From Pacificispira sp033344895 (GTDB lineage: Bacteria; Pseudomonadota; Alphaproteobacteria; UBA8366; Aestuariispiraceae), in the NCBI GenBank assembly GCA_965229685.1, contig OZ245920.1, positions 124,001 to 188,000 of the forward strand: a stretch of 64,000 nucleotides of DNA, read 5' to 3'. Shown piece after piece: positions 48,573-57,674 of this stretch (positions within the stretch are counted from its first letter, which is position 1; each line of letters begins with the position of its first letter). The notes beneath the pieces are model-generated. The model was not told the origin of the DNA and did not search any database. It saw nothing but the letters and a program-made list of their open reading frames with translations. Made by a program: the position numbers and the translations under genes.

Positions 48573-51500
48573 TCACGTCGAGCAGAAGAACCTTAAGCGC
48601 GTGTTGGCTCTTGCGCAGGCCGTCTGCATCGCGTCCCAGTGCATCAGGAACTGCCGCAGACGGTTCTCCCACGGCGCACGACCCAGACCGTCCTCAAGTG
48701 CCTGCCTGCGAGCCATCTTCGCACCAACGATCCAGATTTCTCGATCGTAGGACGGATTGCGACAGGACGCGTGAAGTATATCGTTGAGCTGCGCGGCCGT
48801 AAGTCCATCGCGATTTCCGAAGATGCGGTTGCGGCCATTCAGCGTAACTCTATTGGCATGAACGTCGGCTTCCCAACGCTCTGGCGTCCAAACAGAAGAT
48901 GGTTGGCCGCGCGAAACGAATCCGAGACTTGCCAGCGCCTGCCGACCCACATCCTGCAATCCACCGACATTGAATCCGTGGCCGCCCTCCTCCTGCTTGC
49001 CCACCTTTGCGTGGACAAGCACCATCTTTTTGGCTCCTGGATTGATGCCAATGAAATCCGCGACCTCGCGGTTGTCATCATCGCATAGCCAGATGGGAAG
49101 GGATTCGATGGCTCCGGTGAGTTCATCATCCTCGATCTCGTTCGCTCCGCGCTGGCCCGCACAAGTTGCCGCAAAGAGGCCGAATATAGATTGCCGGTGC
49201 CAATCGCGCGGGTTGGCCGCGTAGTCGTTCTCGCCTTTCTCGGTCTCTACCGGATCGAGCGTGGCGGATGCGTGAACATAGTCGAGAACCGGCTTGGTGC
49301 CGTCGCCCAGGACCCACCGCAGGCGCGGCTCATAGAAGCTGCCTTCTGAATACACAATGCCGTCGCGCTGCGTAAGAATGCGGAAGGACTGCCCCTGATT
49401 GAGCCGCTGCACAAGTGTAAGTGCCTGGCGTCGGTCGTCTCGCTCCGGTGCGGGAGCGAGTTGATTCAGCCTATCGCTGGCAAGCCGATATTTGCGCGTT
49501 TGCGGGACAAATTCGACGCTGCATGGTACCTCTTCATCCCCAATCCGGATTGTAAACTCGCCAGTGGCAGCGTCCACTTCAGCACAGAGATCGAAATAGT
49601 CCACGTCCTCGTGGAGGACCCAGGCCGCCCCTCCGGCCTCGTCATCGCGCATATCGTCAAGCGAGGGGTCCAGAAGGATCGAAACCGGTTGCGCTTCATG
49701 GTCCTCCATGTCCTCGACAACCGCAGCATAGCGGTCAAAGACCCGGCTGCGCTCCCGATCAATGTCCGTCAGCTGCGCAGCGACATCTGCGGTCCATGCA
49801 ATGTACTCTTCGACCGGCACATAGCGCTCAGATGCATCGCGCAGGCGTGAGCGGTTGAAGCCGACGTAGCGCGCAGTCCCATTGACAAAGCCCGCTGCCG
49901 TTGACGGAACGAGTGATGGATCGAGCAGGTCTGTGAAGGCCTCCGCGAAAGAGCGGGTGCGCAGCGCCATTGCCCGGATTGCATGTTGCGACATGTCAAG
50001 CGAAGAGAATGACATGCGGGAAAGCCGAGACGGGGTGTCCTCATTCTCGTCGGGAAAGGCCTTCTCCATGACGGACCTGCCGGCACGTTTGAGGCTGAGA
50101 CCGTCCATATCAACGACGAGGCCTTCAGTGTCATGCATAAAAACGAACTCGTCCTGCTGGACCGCAACGAAAATCCCGAGCTTCCATTCAGAAAAAAAGC
50201 GGTCAATCAGGTACGGCGAGTTCCGCCAGGCATAGTACGAAAACCCCATCGAGCCGTCCGGCATCCCTTCAATCGGGGTGATCTTGAAGCGGTCCTTGTC
50301 CATGATCGCTTCCTCGATCACGGTGCCAAATGCGCGGATATCGGGAAGCGGCGCGGCCGTTCTGAGTACCGCAGCGGTGCAAGGGAGCTGGATATCGCCC
50401 GCGGCGAGCGGCTGCTCGAACTCAAAGCGGCCACGAAATTCGCCGCTAATGTACTGGTATTCAGCCATATATTCGAGCAGGCGGTCGGGAAGCGTGACTT
50501 CGTTGGTGACGATGTGCGCGGTATTTCGCGCCGCATAGTCCTCGTAACCCTTGTAGCGCTCCCACGCGGTCCGAATGCGCGCCGCGTTGGCAGGTAGGGC
50601 GAGTATCCAGCCGGTCTGCCGCACACGCCCGTCGCCATTCGAATACCTCGTGGCGCGTCCAATCTGCTGGACAAGCTGACGCGCGTTACCCATGAGATCG
50701 AGTATGCCGACGGCAACGAATGACGGATCGTCGATCCCCTCCATGAGCTTGTTCTGGTGAATCCAGAACTGTGCGTCAGGCCGTGTCCGCAGGGCTGACG
50801 CGACGTTGGTGAACCGGTCACGGTTCTCAGCGGTCTTTCTGGCTCTTTCGTGGATGACGACAGCCTGGGTTTCAAAGACGCGATTGATCTCCGTCTGCAA
50901 GAGCGTGAGCGTCTCCAGGTCGTCGCCGCGCACCATGACCTTCGGTGCTCCCCCGTTCCGGAACCAGCGCCCCGCCTGTCGCAACCGATCAGGCAACTCA
51001 CGGTGCAGGATGCCTACAAACTGCGTGACGGCGCCTTCCCGCCCGTCAGGTCGTTCACCTCCCTGCGGCACGATGATCTCGGCGGGGCGAATAATGCGGC
51101 CATCAACCGCCTGCTGATATGGAAAGTTGAAGAGATAGCGCCCGCGCACACGGAAAGATTTATAGTCATTACGGTATGGCGTCGCGCTCAAGAGCAAGGT
51201 CGGCAAATTGAATTCCCGGACGCCGCGGGACCAAGAGATCGCGGGCTCGTAATGGCCCTCATCGACGACCACCAGATCAAAGTTCCGGCGAATCTCGGCC
51301 AGAATGGCCTCGCAGTCACCGGAGGCCGGATCGTCCGCATCGGACGCCTTCTTGCGGATGTCTCCAAGGGCCTGATGTGTGCCCACCAGAATGGCGCGGT
51401 CGATCTCGCCGCCGCTGAGATGCTCTGCGATCGCGCGCACGTTACTCGGCAGGAATTGCTCGACATAGACGTCTTCGAGCGCCCTTCCGAGCGCTTGCCC

Positions 51501-51926
51501 GTCGGATGTGAACAGCGCCGTGCCGTTGACCTTGTATCCAAGATGGGACCAGAACCGGTAACGGATGTCTGCGATCAGCTGTTCGGTCAGCGCCGTGCGC
51601 GGCGTCAGAACTAGAACGCGGCGGACATCCGGCAGGCAGCGGGCAAGGACAGCCACAATGCCCGACTTCCCGGTCCCGGTCGGAAGTTTCAGGAGCGCGG
51701 CTTCGGTATAGTCGGGACGTTCCGGTATCGCCTTGTCGCCACTCAAATACGCGACCACCGTCCCGATGGCCACCTGCTGGTGCTCCCAGAGCCGCGGAGT
51801 TCCTTCGGCACCATCCCAGAAATTGTAGCCCCTTAGATGCTTGAGCGCCTGCGCAAAGGCCTTGGCATCGATTGCCTCTCCGTTCAGCGACGTCCGTTCA
51901 TCGGCGATGAGTGTCCTTAAATTCAC
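48573..51926 (-). CDS. SF2 helicase/ATPase of the HerA-NurA-methyltransferase locus
   Basis: This 1117-residue protein has an N-terminal superfamily 2 helicase core of the type III restriction/DEAD group. Visible motifs are the Q-like RLWEHQQVA, Walker A LPTGTGKS (81-88), DEGH (222-225), SATP (247-250) and motif VI QQIGRATRYSN (420-430). About 500 residues of unrecognised sequence follow. The stretch EVADFIGINPGAKKMVLVHAKVG (shown here in parts: EVADFI, then LVHAKVG; 954-976) has the spacing of a nuclease-like D...HxK site. It is the last gene of a four-gene minus-strand operon. In this setting it likely translocates on DNA for a restriction-type response; both that and the nuclease idea are inference. 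Confidence 0.85.
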   Translation of the reverse strand: MNLRTLIADERTSLNGEAIDAKAFAQALKHLRGYNFWDGAEGTPRLWEHQQVAIGTVVAYLSGDKAIPERPDYTEAALLKLPTGTGKSGIVAVLARCLPDVRRVLVLTPRTALTEQLIADIRYRFWSHLGYKVNGTALFTSDGQALGRALEDVYVEQFLPSNVRAIAEHLSGGEIDRAILVGTHQALGDIRKKASDADDPASGDCEAILAEIRRNFDLVVVDEGHYEPAISWSRGVREFNLPTLLLSATPYRNDYKSFRVRGRYLFNFPYQQAVDGRIIRPAEIIVPQGGERPDGREGAVTQFVGILHRELPDRLRQAGRWFRNGGAPKVMVRGDDLETLTLLQTEINRVFETQAVVIHERARKTAENRDRFTNVASALRTRPDAQFWIHQNKLMEGIDDPSFVAVGILDLMGNARQLVQQIGRATRYSNGDGRVRQTGWILALPANAARIRTAWERYKGYEDYAARNTAHIVTNEVTLPDRLLEYMAEYQYISGEFRGRFEFEQPLAAGDIQLPCTAAVLRTAAPLPDIRAFGTVIEEAIMDKDRFKITPIEGMPDGSMGFSYYAWRNSPYLIDRFFSEWKLGIFVAVQQDEFVFMHDTEGLVVDMDGLSLKRAGRSVMEKAFPDENEDTPSRLSRMSFSSLDMSQHAIRAMALRTRSFAEAFTDLLDPSLVPSTAAGFVNGTARYVGFNRSRLRDASERYVPVEEYIAWTADVAAQLTDIDRERSRVFDRYAAVVEDMEDHEAQPVSILLDPSLDDMRDDEAGGAAWVLHEDVDYFDLCAEVDAATGEFTIRIGDEEVPCSVEFVPQTRKYRLASDRLNQLAPAPERDDRRQALTLVQRLNQGQSFRILTQRDGIVYSEGSFYEPRLRWVLGDGTKPVLDYVHASATLDPVETEKGENDYAANPRDWHRQSIFGLFAATCAGQRGANEIEDDELTGAIESLPIWLCDDDNREVADFIGINPGAKKMVLVHAKVGKQEEGGHGFNVGGLQDVGRQALASLGFVSRGQPSSVWTPERWEADVHANRVTLNGRNRIFGNRDGLTAAQLNDILHASCRNPSYDREIWIVGAKMARRQALEDGLGRAPWENRLRQFLMHWDAMQTACARANTRLRFFCST

Positions 51927-52062
51927 GTCTTCTTCCCGGACTGCTAGTTAAAGCTGCTCAGTCAGCCTGCGAACACTCACGGATCATCGAGTAGCCTCCT
52001 GGACGGGTGCTCTGCTGGTTCGACAAATCAGAGCGCGCCCTATGGAAGTCGGATCGCTACGG
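51927..52062 (-). other. Gap inside the defence operon
   Basis: A 136-base interval separates the methyltransferase stop from the helicase start. I see no gene or clear terminator in it. A separate promoter for the helicase could be here. Confidence 0.4.
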
Positions 52063-53196
52063 TCATGGCCGCCACTTTGCCCAAACGTCCACCTCATCGC
52101 ACGGAGCACTGCGCTTTCCTTGGAAGGTGTCCGCCTGGCGCTTTCCCCGAGCCGCATTGTCGGCGTGCCGGATGTCCGTCGTCACCCAGCCCGTCGCCTC
52201 GAGGGAGGCGGTGATAAGCTGAGCAGGATCCTCGACCAGGCGGTCGCCGATCGACCCGAATCGGATGACCAATGTGGCTCCCGGCCTGCAGTGTGTCCCG
52301 GCATTCCCCCACACTTCTCCAAGATCGGCTATGAATCTGTCACGCCCCGAGTGTGAGAGCTGCCCTTCGGACGTGTAATCGACGATCGCTGGTCCACCAA
52401 GGAACCAGTTCCGAATCCATTGGTCGGGCAGGTACGTCCTCAGTCCGTAATAGGGTGGGGAGGTGACGATCCAGTCGAACTTGCCGATGACTTCGTGGGC
52501 TTCGTCTAAAGTCGATCGATGCCGGCTGTCCCCCTCGATTGCTGCTCCGACGACTTTTGGTGAGGTGCTTCCATAGTAGCGGTGCGCTCGTTCAGCAATT
52601 ACGGCGAGAACATCGACGCGAGGAGGCTCTAGCCCTCGCTTCGTCCAGAACTTGATCGCGTACGCGGGCTTCGGCCCATAGGTTCGCGGGCATTGGTTCG
52701 AAAAGTACGAATGCTTGGTGCGACCAACAGGACCATGCAGCGCGCCCAAAATGATGCCACGGAGTGCCGCGGCCACATGCCCCGCGCCTGAATCCCTCAG
52801 CAGCGCATCTCTGATCAGACAGAGATCTCGCAAGACATCGCTGTGATAGGCCAAGCTCCAGAACTCTCCTTCGGGGACTTTGACGGTCTTTCGCCGTCGG
52901 CGCAGGATCGCCTTGGCCGCATCGATAATCTCTCCAGGGGTAGGCGCGACGAGCTTTGCCTGAGTGGCGGCTGTGGCCACGCGGGAGGCGTCAATTCCTA
53001 TCGTTCGTAAACCAAGCAGCCGCGCGGCGAAGTTCGTGGTTCCGCGACCGCAAAAAGGGTCGAGGACACGTGCGTCCGGCCTCGCGTGCGTCTTGAGGAC
53101 GTTGAGAGGAAACTCCAAGGGGAACATCGTGAAATAGGGGCAGATGGCATTGAGCCGCACAGTTTCTGCTGTAATGGGTTGTGAGGCCGCGCTCAA
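52063..53196 (-). CDS. DNA methyltransferase, SPPY type
   Basis: The 377-residue protein has the SAM-binding motif as DPFCGRGTT (46-54) and the catalytic motif TSPPYYG (245-251). The order is motif I then IV, with the target-recognition part between and after. SPPY is typical of N4-cytosine methyltransferases, whereas DPPY or NPPY mark N6-adenine enzymes, so m4C is the first guess. It starts two bases after the HerA stop and is probably translationally coupled. In this operon it should protect host DNA from the HerA-NurA-helicase machinery, as the modification part of a restriction-like system. Recognition site unknown. Confidence 0.9.
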   Translation of the reverse strand: MSAASQPITAETVRLNAICPYFTMFPLEFPLNVLKTHARPDARVLDPFCGRGTTNFAARLLGLRTIGIDASRVATAATQAKLVAPTPGEIIDAAKAILRRRRKTVKVPEGEFWSLAYHSDVLRDLCLIRDALLRDSGAGHVAAALRGIILGALHGPVGRTKHSYFSNQCPRTYGPKPAYAIKFWTKRGLEPPRVDVLAVIAERAHRYYGSTSPKVVGAAIEGDSRHRSTLDEAHEVIGKFDWIVTSPPYYGLRTYLPDQWIRNWFLGGPAIVDYTSEGQLSHSGRDRFIADLGEVWGNAGTHCRPGATLVIRFGSIGDRLVEDPAQLITASLEATGWVTTDIRHADNAARGKRQADTFQGKRSAPCDEVDVWAKWRP

Positions 53197-53198
53197 TC

Positions 53199-55328
53199 TC
53201 AGCCTCCCGGACCATACTTGATGTAGGTGGTTTGCCGGGGACCCTGCTTAAATGAGTGCCAGCCTTTTCCTTGCGCTCCGAGAATTGCATCCATGGTTGG
53301 GGCAACCAACTGGAACGCCTTCTGATCTCGGCCGTCCAGCGTCTCTGGCAGCACTGCCGCGATCACGTTCTTCACGTGTCCCCAAGCGGCGCCATCGCCC
53401 TTCAGTTTGCCCATCAGTTCGGCATCCTTTGCCACAGCACGTTGGGCCAGTTGCTGGTAGTAAACCTCCAAATCAGGAGGTTCATCGTCAGCCTGCTCGC
53501 CGAAGAGATCGCTGGCTTTCTGGCCCGTCGTCTCCGATTGTCCGGTTCCTCTGGCCTGATCGATCGATGCACGGGCTTGATCGATCAGGTCCGTCATTTC
53601 ACGCCGGAGTTCTGTGGCGAATGTCGCGACGGCTGCACGGGAATAGTTCGGATCAGCAGCCTTATAGGTGTCCTCGAATGACAGGGCACGGATGGATACT
53701 GGATACGGCTTACCGCCGACCGAACTCCAGAAGACGCCCTGGCCTGCGATCGGTTCATTCAGTAAGGAACTGAGCAGGTCGTCACTGAAATGGGCGTTCG
53801 CCCGCTTCACGCTGGCGAGATCGCCGGCTGAAAGCAAATGGAATATGAACCAATTGTCACCCTGGCTCAGAATCTCGTTGGGGATCGACCCAGGCTGCTG
53901 GGTGATCAGAAGAGCGCCAAGATCATACTTCCGGCCTTCCTTGACCCAAGCGATATAGGGCTCGGCCGCTGCGGCACGTTCGTTCAGCACCGCCTGCGCC
54001 TCTTCGATCACGGCGATTACGGGTATGGTCCGCGGCTCCGCCTTGGTGAACTCGTCCTGATTGCGATCGAAGATCCGGCGAAGAATGATCCCGGCAAGAA
54101 TGAAGGACTGAGTACCACGCATCTGCGAGACGTCCACGACGCAGATCTTGCCGGCTTCCAGTGCCTTCATCAGGAGGCCCATGAACTGGCTGCTTCTGTC
54201 GTGAAGCATTCCGACGACGTTGGTCATATTCGACCGCGCGGCCACGGCCTCGGCTTCCTGTCGGTTGGCATCGAGATTCATAATTTTTGCAACCTCGTCG
54301 AGGTCAGCGCCGCCTCTATCTCGATCGATGAGATCCACGAGTTGTCTCCACCTCTCTGGTGACAGTGCTCGGAGCTTGGCGACGTTCTGCTGGTCCTGGC
54401 GCTCAGGTGGCAGGGCGATCGAGATAACATCACTGGGCCGCAGCTGCCGAATGTCGAGCTTGATGCCGCCGGCGGTGTAGGATCCGTAGAAGTGACTGGG
54501 GGCGCTTCGGGCCGTGAAGACAACCAGCTTGTCCTGAAGATGCGGAACGTCACACAGACCGGGGCGCCCTTTGTCGTCCGGCCAGAAATACTCTCCGTCA
54601 GGGTCGAAGATGATCGTGCCCACGGGTTCCTCGCGGTCTCCGCGCTTCGTGACCGTGGGCGTCGTCTCGTAGAGCTTGCTGAACAGCAGCTTGTTCAAGT
54701 TTGATTTGCCGAAACCGGCTCGTGCGAAGACGAAGCTGCGGCGGGCCACCAAGCTTGACACTGGAAAGCGAACCATGATCTCGGGGGCCTCGACGCGCAT
54801 CCAGGAATGAATCTGCGTCGTCCGGCTGCCTTGGGCATAGATGTATTCACCCAGTGCGAAGTGACCGATCTCGGCACCTTCAATGTTGTGGCCGCATATT
54901 TCTTTCAAGACCTCGCCAGACGGAAATGCCACTGCGCTGCCAACATGGGGCAGGCGGCGGTGGGAAGGCACAAAGGTGAGACTGTTGCTGCTGTTGTTCC
55001 GCAGAACGCCGAGGACGCGGATGTTGACACGGTATTTTAGATACTGTTCGCGGAGATCCTCCGGGATCGGGCGTTGTTCTTGGACAGCGCGAATATTGAA
55101 CTCCTCGCCGCTGCCGAAGGAGAGTTTGCCCTCGGAGGAGAACGATGCGATGCGTCCTAAAACAGCTTCGTCGGGGGTCTCGAGTTGCACCAGAACGAAA
55201 TGCCCGTGCATCGGAATGCGTTGAAAGTCATTCCGGTAAGGCAGCGCCAGGTCAGCGTGGAATTCCATCCCTCCTTCGCGAAAGCCGCGAAAGACGCCAA
55301 CCACTTGTTGCCTGGGGAAAAGCTCCAT
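53199..55328 (-). CDS. herA: HerA-like DNA-pumping ATPase
   Basis: The 709-residue protein has an N-terminal HAS-barrel-like region (to about 190), then the FtsK/HerA ATPase domain. Walker A is ARAGFGKSN (202-210), Walker B IAVIEEAQ (438-445), and the HerA-specific segment ITQQPGSIPNEI (475-486) carries the sensor Gln. A helical C-terminal extension of about 170 residues is not part of the core family. HerA forms hexameric rings that move double-stranded DNA and act with the NurA nuclease, encoded 12 bases upstream. In bacteria HerA genes with variable partners are frequent in phage defence islands. Cytosolic. Confidence 0.92.
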   Translation of the reverse strand: MELFPRQQVVGVFRGFREGGMEFHADLALPYRNDFQRIPMHGHFVLVQLETPDEAVLGRIASFSSEGKLSFGSGEEFNIRAVQEQRPIPEDLREQYLKYRVNIRVLGVLRNNSSNSLTFVPSHRRLPHVGSAVAFPSGEVLKEICGHNIEGAEIGHFALGEYIYAQGSRTTQIHSWMRVEAPEIMVRFPVSSLVARRSFVFARAGFGKSNLNKLLFSKLYETTPTVTKRGDREEPVGTIIFDPDGEYFWPDDKGRPGLCDVPHLQDKLVVFTARSAPSHFYGSYTAGGIKLDIRQLRPSDVISIALPPERQDQQNVAKLRALSPERWRQLVDLIDRDRGGADLDEVAKIMNLDANRQEAEAVAARSNMTNVVGMLHDRSSQFMGLLMKALEAGKICVVDVSQMRGTQSFILAGIILRRIFDRNQDEFTKAEPRTIPVIAVIEEAQAVLNERAAAAEPYIAWVKEGRKYDLGALLITQQPGSIPNEILSQGDNWFIFHLLSAGDLASVKRANAHFSDDLLSSLLNEPIAGQGVFWSSVGGKPYPVSIRALSFEDTYKAADPNYSRAAVATFATELRREMTDLIDQARASIDQARGTGQSETTGQKASDLFGEQADDEPPDLEVYYQQLAQRAVAKDAELMGKLKGDGAAWGHVKNVIAAVLPETLDGRDQKAFQLVAPTMDAILGAQGKGWHSFKQGPRQTTYIKYGPGG

Positions 55329-55340
55329 GCCGGCCTCCGC

Positions 55341-56483
55341 CTATTCGTATCTGCGCGACGCGGGGTCGGCATCCTGCAATCGAAACACGTCGAGGGTGGG
55401 AGCCTCTTTCCCGAGAGTCGTGCGTAGGCCGCTGAAAATCATGTCCTGCAGGATGTCCATGTCGAAGTCGACAAGGGCAGCGTTCTCGTGGGCCTTCTGC
55501 AGAGACCGCGGATAGAGCGGCACGGGGAACCCCTCTATGGCGTCATTGAGCAGGTAACCGAAGATCGTTGCGTGGTCGGTGGACTGGGAAAGAAAGATAT
55601 CGATCGGCCACACGGGGTCCCTTGGGCCGTTGCCGAATTTGACGAAGAACATCTTGCCGGCAACGAACTTGTTGACCTCGCCGCCTTCCGCAACGCGATC
55701 GTCGCCGCGCGCGTATTCCGACCATACGTAGGCTTTTTCCTCCAGCTCGCGCGGAATCTCGACGTAGCACGGGAATGGAGATTTCATCACTCCTTCGAGT
55801 GCCATGGCCAACCGATACCGGGAAAGGACCTTGCTGTGCTTGGCGACGCCGACGAGGTAGATGCGGCGCTTGTTGGCACGAAAGTGACGGTCGATGCCCT
55901 CCTGAATGCCGGCTCGGTACCTCTGGAATAAATCCTTTGCAAATACCTTGCTGCGAAGAAAGCCGTCAAAGACGATGAGCGTGTCGGTGGCGAAGTCCTT
56001 CTCGCGCACGATGGCAAAGAGAATTGCCCACTCGACAAGCTCACGGTAAACCTGCACCCAGCTCGGCGAGTTTGGCCGTCCACTGCCGTCACGACGGATC
56101 ATGTGAGTGAGCGCTGGTAGCTCCTCGACACCCAGATATCGCATGAGACGCCCCAGAGCGGTCGGGTGCTCAGGATCAGCAAACTGGCGGGCCGAGAGGG
56201 CAGAGACGCTCATCGTCGGCGAAACCGCTTCCAGGCAGTACTCGTTGTTGCTGCTATCGACGACCCTAACGAGTTGGACGAGGAACGGATCGAATCGCAG
56301 TTGGTTGTTGCCGCCGTCGGCGGCGACGAGGGAGATCGAGGTTGCTGATCGAGGCGAAATGCGCCGCGTCTGTGAAACCAGAGGTCGAACCTCGGCACGC
56401 AGCTCGGCGAGGAGGGCTTGATCCTCTCTGATCTGGCGCGTGATCTCATCGCGCAGTGCTGTCTGGCTGGCAGGCTCAAGCAT
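55341..56483 (-). CDS. nurA: NurA-like nuclease
   Basis: The 380-residue product fits the NurA family, an RNase H-fold nuclease that acts with HerA. Visible active-site elements are AADGGNN (54-60, first acidic residue), VFDGFLRS (171-178, second) and VGVAKHSK (211-218, conserved Lys). Late acidic and His positions lie in PVWPIDIFLSQ and KAHENAAL. It is the first gene of the operon, immediately before herA. Its start lies 130 bases from the divergent XRE regulator gene, so the promoter region is shared. The pairing with HerA makes the assignment firm; the cellular role is inferred as DNA cleavage in defence. Confidence 0.88.
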   Translation of the reverse strand: MLEPASQTALRDEITRQIREDQALLAELRAEVRPLVSQTRRISPRSATSISLVAADGGNNQLRFDPFLVQLVRVVDSSNNEYCLEAVSPTMSVSALSARQFADPEHPTALGRLMRYLGVEELPALTHMIRRDGSGRPNSPSWVQVYRELVEWAILFAIVREKDFATDTLIVFDGFLRSKVFAKDLFQRYRAGIQEGIDRHFRANKRRIYLVGVAKHSKVLSRYRLAMALEGVMKSPFPCYVEIPRELEEKAYVWSEYARGDDRVAEGGEVNKFVAGKMFFVKFGNGPRDPVWPIDIFLSQSTDHATIFGYLLNDAIEGFPVPLYPRSLQKAHENAALVDFDMDILQDMIFSGLRTTLGKEAPTLDVFRLQDADPASRRYE

Positions 56484-56529
56484 GCTGTCCCCCTAATGGC
56501 CTCCCGCAATCCTGCCCGCGATTTCTCTG

Positions 56530-56596
56530 TTGAACCCCTCGGCACCAAAGGGTATCAATTCGCTGATCCGCGAACAAGCGTATTTCTCCGCGGAAC
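56530..56596 (+). promoter_or_regulatory. Shared control region of the nurA operon and XRE gene
   Basis: A possible promoter for the XRE gene is TTGAAC (56530-56535), 17 bases, TATCAA (56553-56558). Behind it lie two direct repeats, TCCGCGAAC (56567-56575) and TCCGCGGAAC (56587-56596), 20 bases apart or about two helical turns. A 20-base element ATCCGC-N6-GCGTATTT (56566-56585) recurs at 57681-57700 with 15 of 20 identities, before the unknown gene pair. These are likely operator sites for the XRE protein. Confidence 0.5.
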
Positions 56597-56613
56597 TGAG
56601 AGGACTCACCGAA

Positions 56614-56940
56614 ATGCCAGCCCAATCCACGACCTTCGGCCAGGCGATCGCCAAGGCTCGGAAGGCCAAGGGCCTAAGTCAAAAGGAGCTCGCCGCTCTC
56701 GTCGTGAAGGACGAAGGTGGAGGCTCGATCTCGCCGCAGTACCTCAACGACATCGAACATGATCGGCGCAGCCCTAGCTCCGGACATCTGATCCGGCAGT
56801 TCTCCGGCACCCTGAACATACCGGAAGATTATCTCTTCGCACTTGCTGGACGCCTGCCGGATGACCTAAGGCCGGACACCTCTGACGCGGATAAGGTCGT
56901 CAAGGCCTTCGCTAATTTCAGGAAGACTTTGAAGGAGTAA
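56614..56940 (+). CDS. XRE family helix-turn-helix regulator
   Basis: The ATG at 56614 is used; the frame is open from 56530 but the DNA-binding domain begins near residue 8 of this choice. The 108-residue protein has the classic Cro/CI-type fold. FGQAIAKARKAKGLSQKELA is helix 1 plus the start of the HTH, then a slightly long loop, SPQYLNDIEHDRRSPS as recognition helix, and NIPEDYLFALAG. It diverges from the nurA operon and is followed 11 bases later by an ImmA/IrrE peptidase. This regulator-protease pairing is typical of mobile elements, where the protease destroys the repressor on a stress signal. Confidence 0.92.
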   Translation: MPAQSTTFGQAIAKARKAKGLSQKELAALVVKDEGGGSISPQYLNDIEHDRRSPSSGHLIRQFSGTLNIPEDYLFALAGRLPDDLRPDTSDADKVVKAFANFRKTLKE

Positions 56941-56951
56941 GTGACGTTTCC

Positions 56952-57674
56952 ATGGTGAAGATGATCCCGGACAACAAAGGACGTTTTCCCAGGCGACCCT
57001 TCTACGACGCGCGCGAACTCGACAATGAGTGCGAGCAGTTGATCCGCGACCTACTGCTGACGCGCAAACGGAAGATCGAGTATCCGGTATCGACTGAAGA
57101 TCTGACCGTGCTCATCGAGATGCACGACGCTGAACTCGACAGCTACGCCGACCTCTCGTCCTATGGCGCTGATGTAGAGGGGGTCACGGAGTTCTTCCCA
57201 GCGCGGGGGCCCAAGGTTTCGATTTCGAAATGGATCTCGGCCGATGATCGCCGCGAGAATCGTTTTCGCACCACGCTCACCCATGAGTTCGGACACGTGA
57301 AGTTCCATGGGCATCTTTGGGCCGAGAAGTTCGCCACCGGCGACATGCTGGAACATGGTATCAACGCTAACAAGGCGATCTCCAAGCGCGACAACATCCT
57401 GGACGCTCCGCAATCCGACTGGATGGAGTGGCAGGCCGGCTACATCAGCGGGGCGCTGTTGATGCCCGTCACCCCAATCCGTCGACTCGTTTCCGACTAT
57501 TGTGGACCGCGCGAACTGCACGGCGACATCCACGTTTCGTCCGAGCATGCAATGCGGCTGATCCAGATGATAATGGAACAGTTCGCGGTCTCCGAGGAGG
57601 CCGCGCGCATCCGCTTGCTCAAGCTGAGTCTGATCACGTCGACGCACGGACAGCCCTCTCTTTTTGGACGCTAA
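56952..57674 (+). CDS. ImmA/IrrE family metallopeptidase
   Basis: The ATG at 56952 lies behind an AAGGAG at the end of the regulator gene. The 240-residue protein has the zinc motif THEFGHVKFHGHLW (HExxH near residue 109-114), then a downstream region with WMEWQAGYISGALLMPVTPI carrying the third ligand Glu/Gln region. ImmA-type peptidases cut XRE repressors, as in ICEBs1 and Deinococcus IrrE/DdrO. By analogy it should cleave the upstream XRE protein and switch on the genes it represses, here perhaps both the nurA operon and the unknown pair downstream. That control circuit is inference. Confidence 0.9.
   Translation: MVKMIPDNKGRFPRRPFYDARELDNECEQLIRDLLLTRKRKIEYPVSTEDLTVLIEMHDAELDSYADLSSYGADVEGVTEFFPARGPKVSISKWISADDRRENRFRTTLTHEFGHVKFHGHLWAEKFATGDMLEHGINANKAISKRDNILDAPQSDWMEWQAGYISGALLMPVTPIRRLVSDYCGPRELHGDIHVSSEHAMRLIQMIMEQFAVSEEAARIRLLKLSLITSTHGQPSLFGR

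Noticed and set aside
48385..48672. 95-codon minus-strand frame after the helicase gene
   Set aside because: It overlaps the end of the helicase in another frame and shows no domain or ribosome site.
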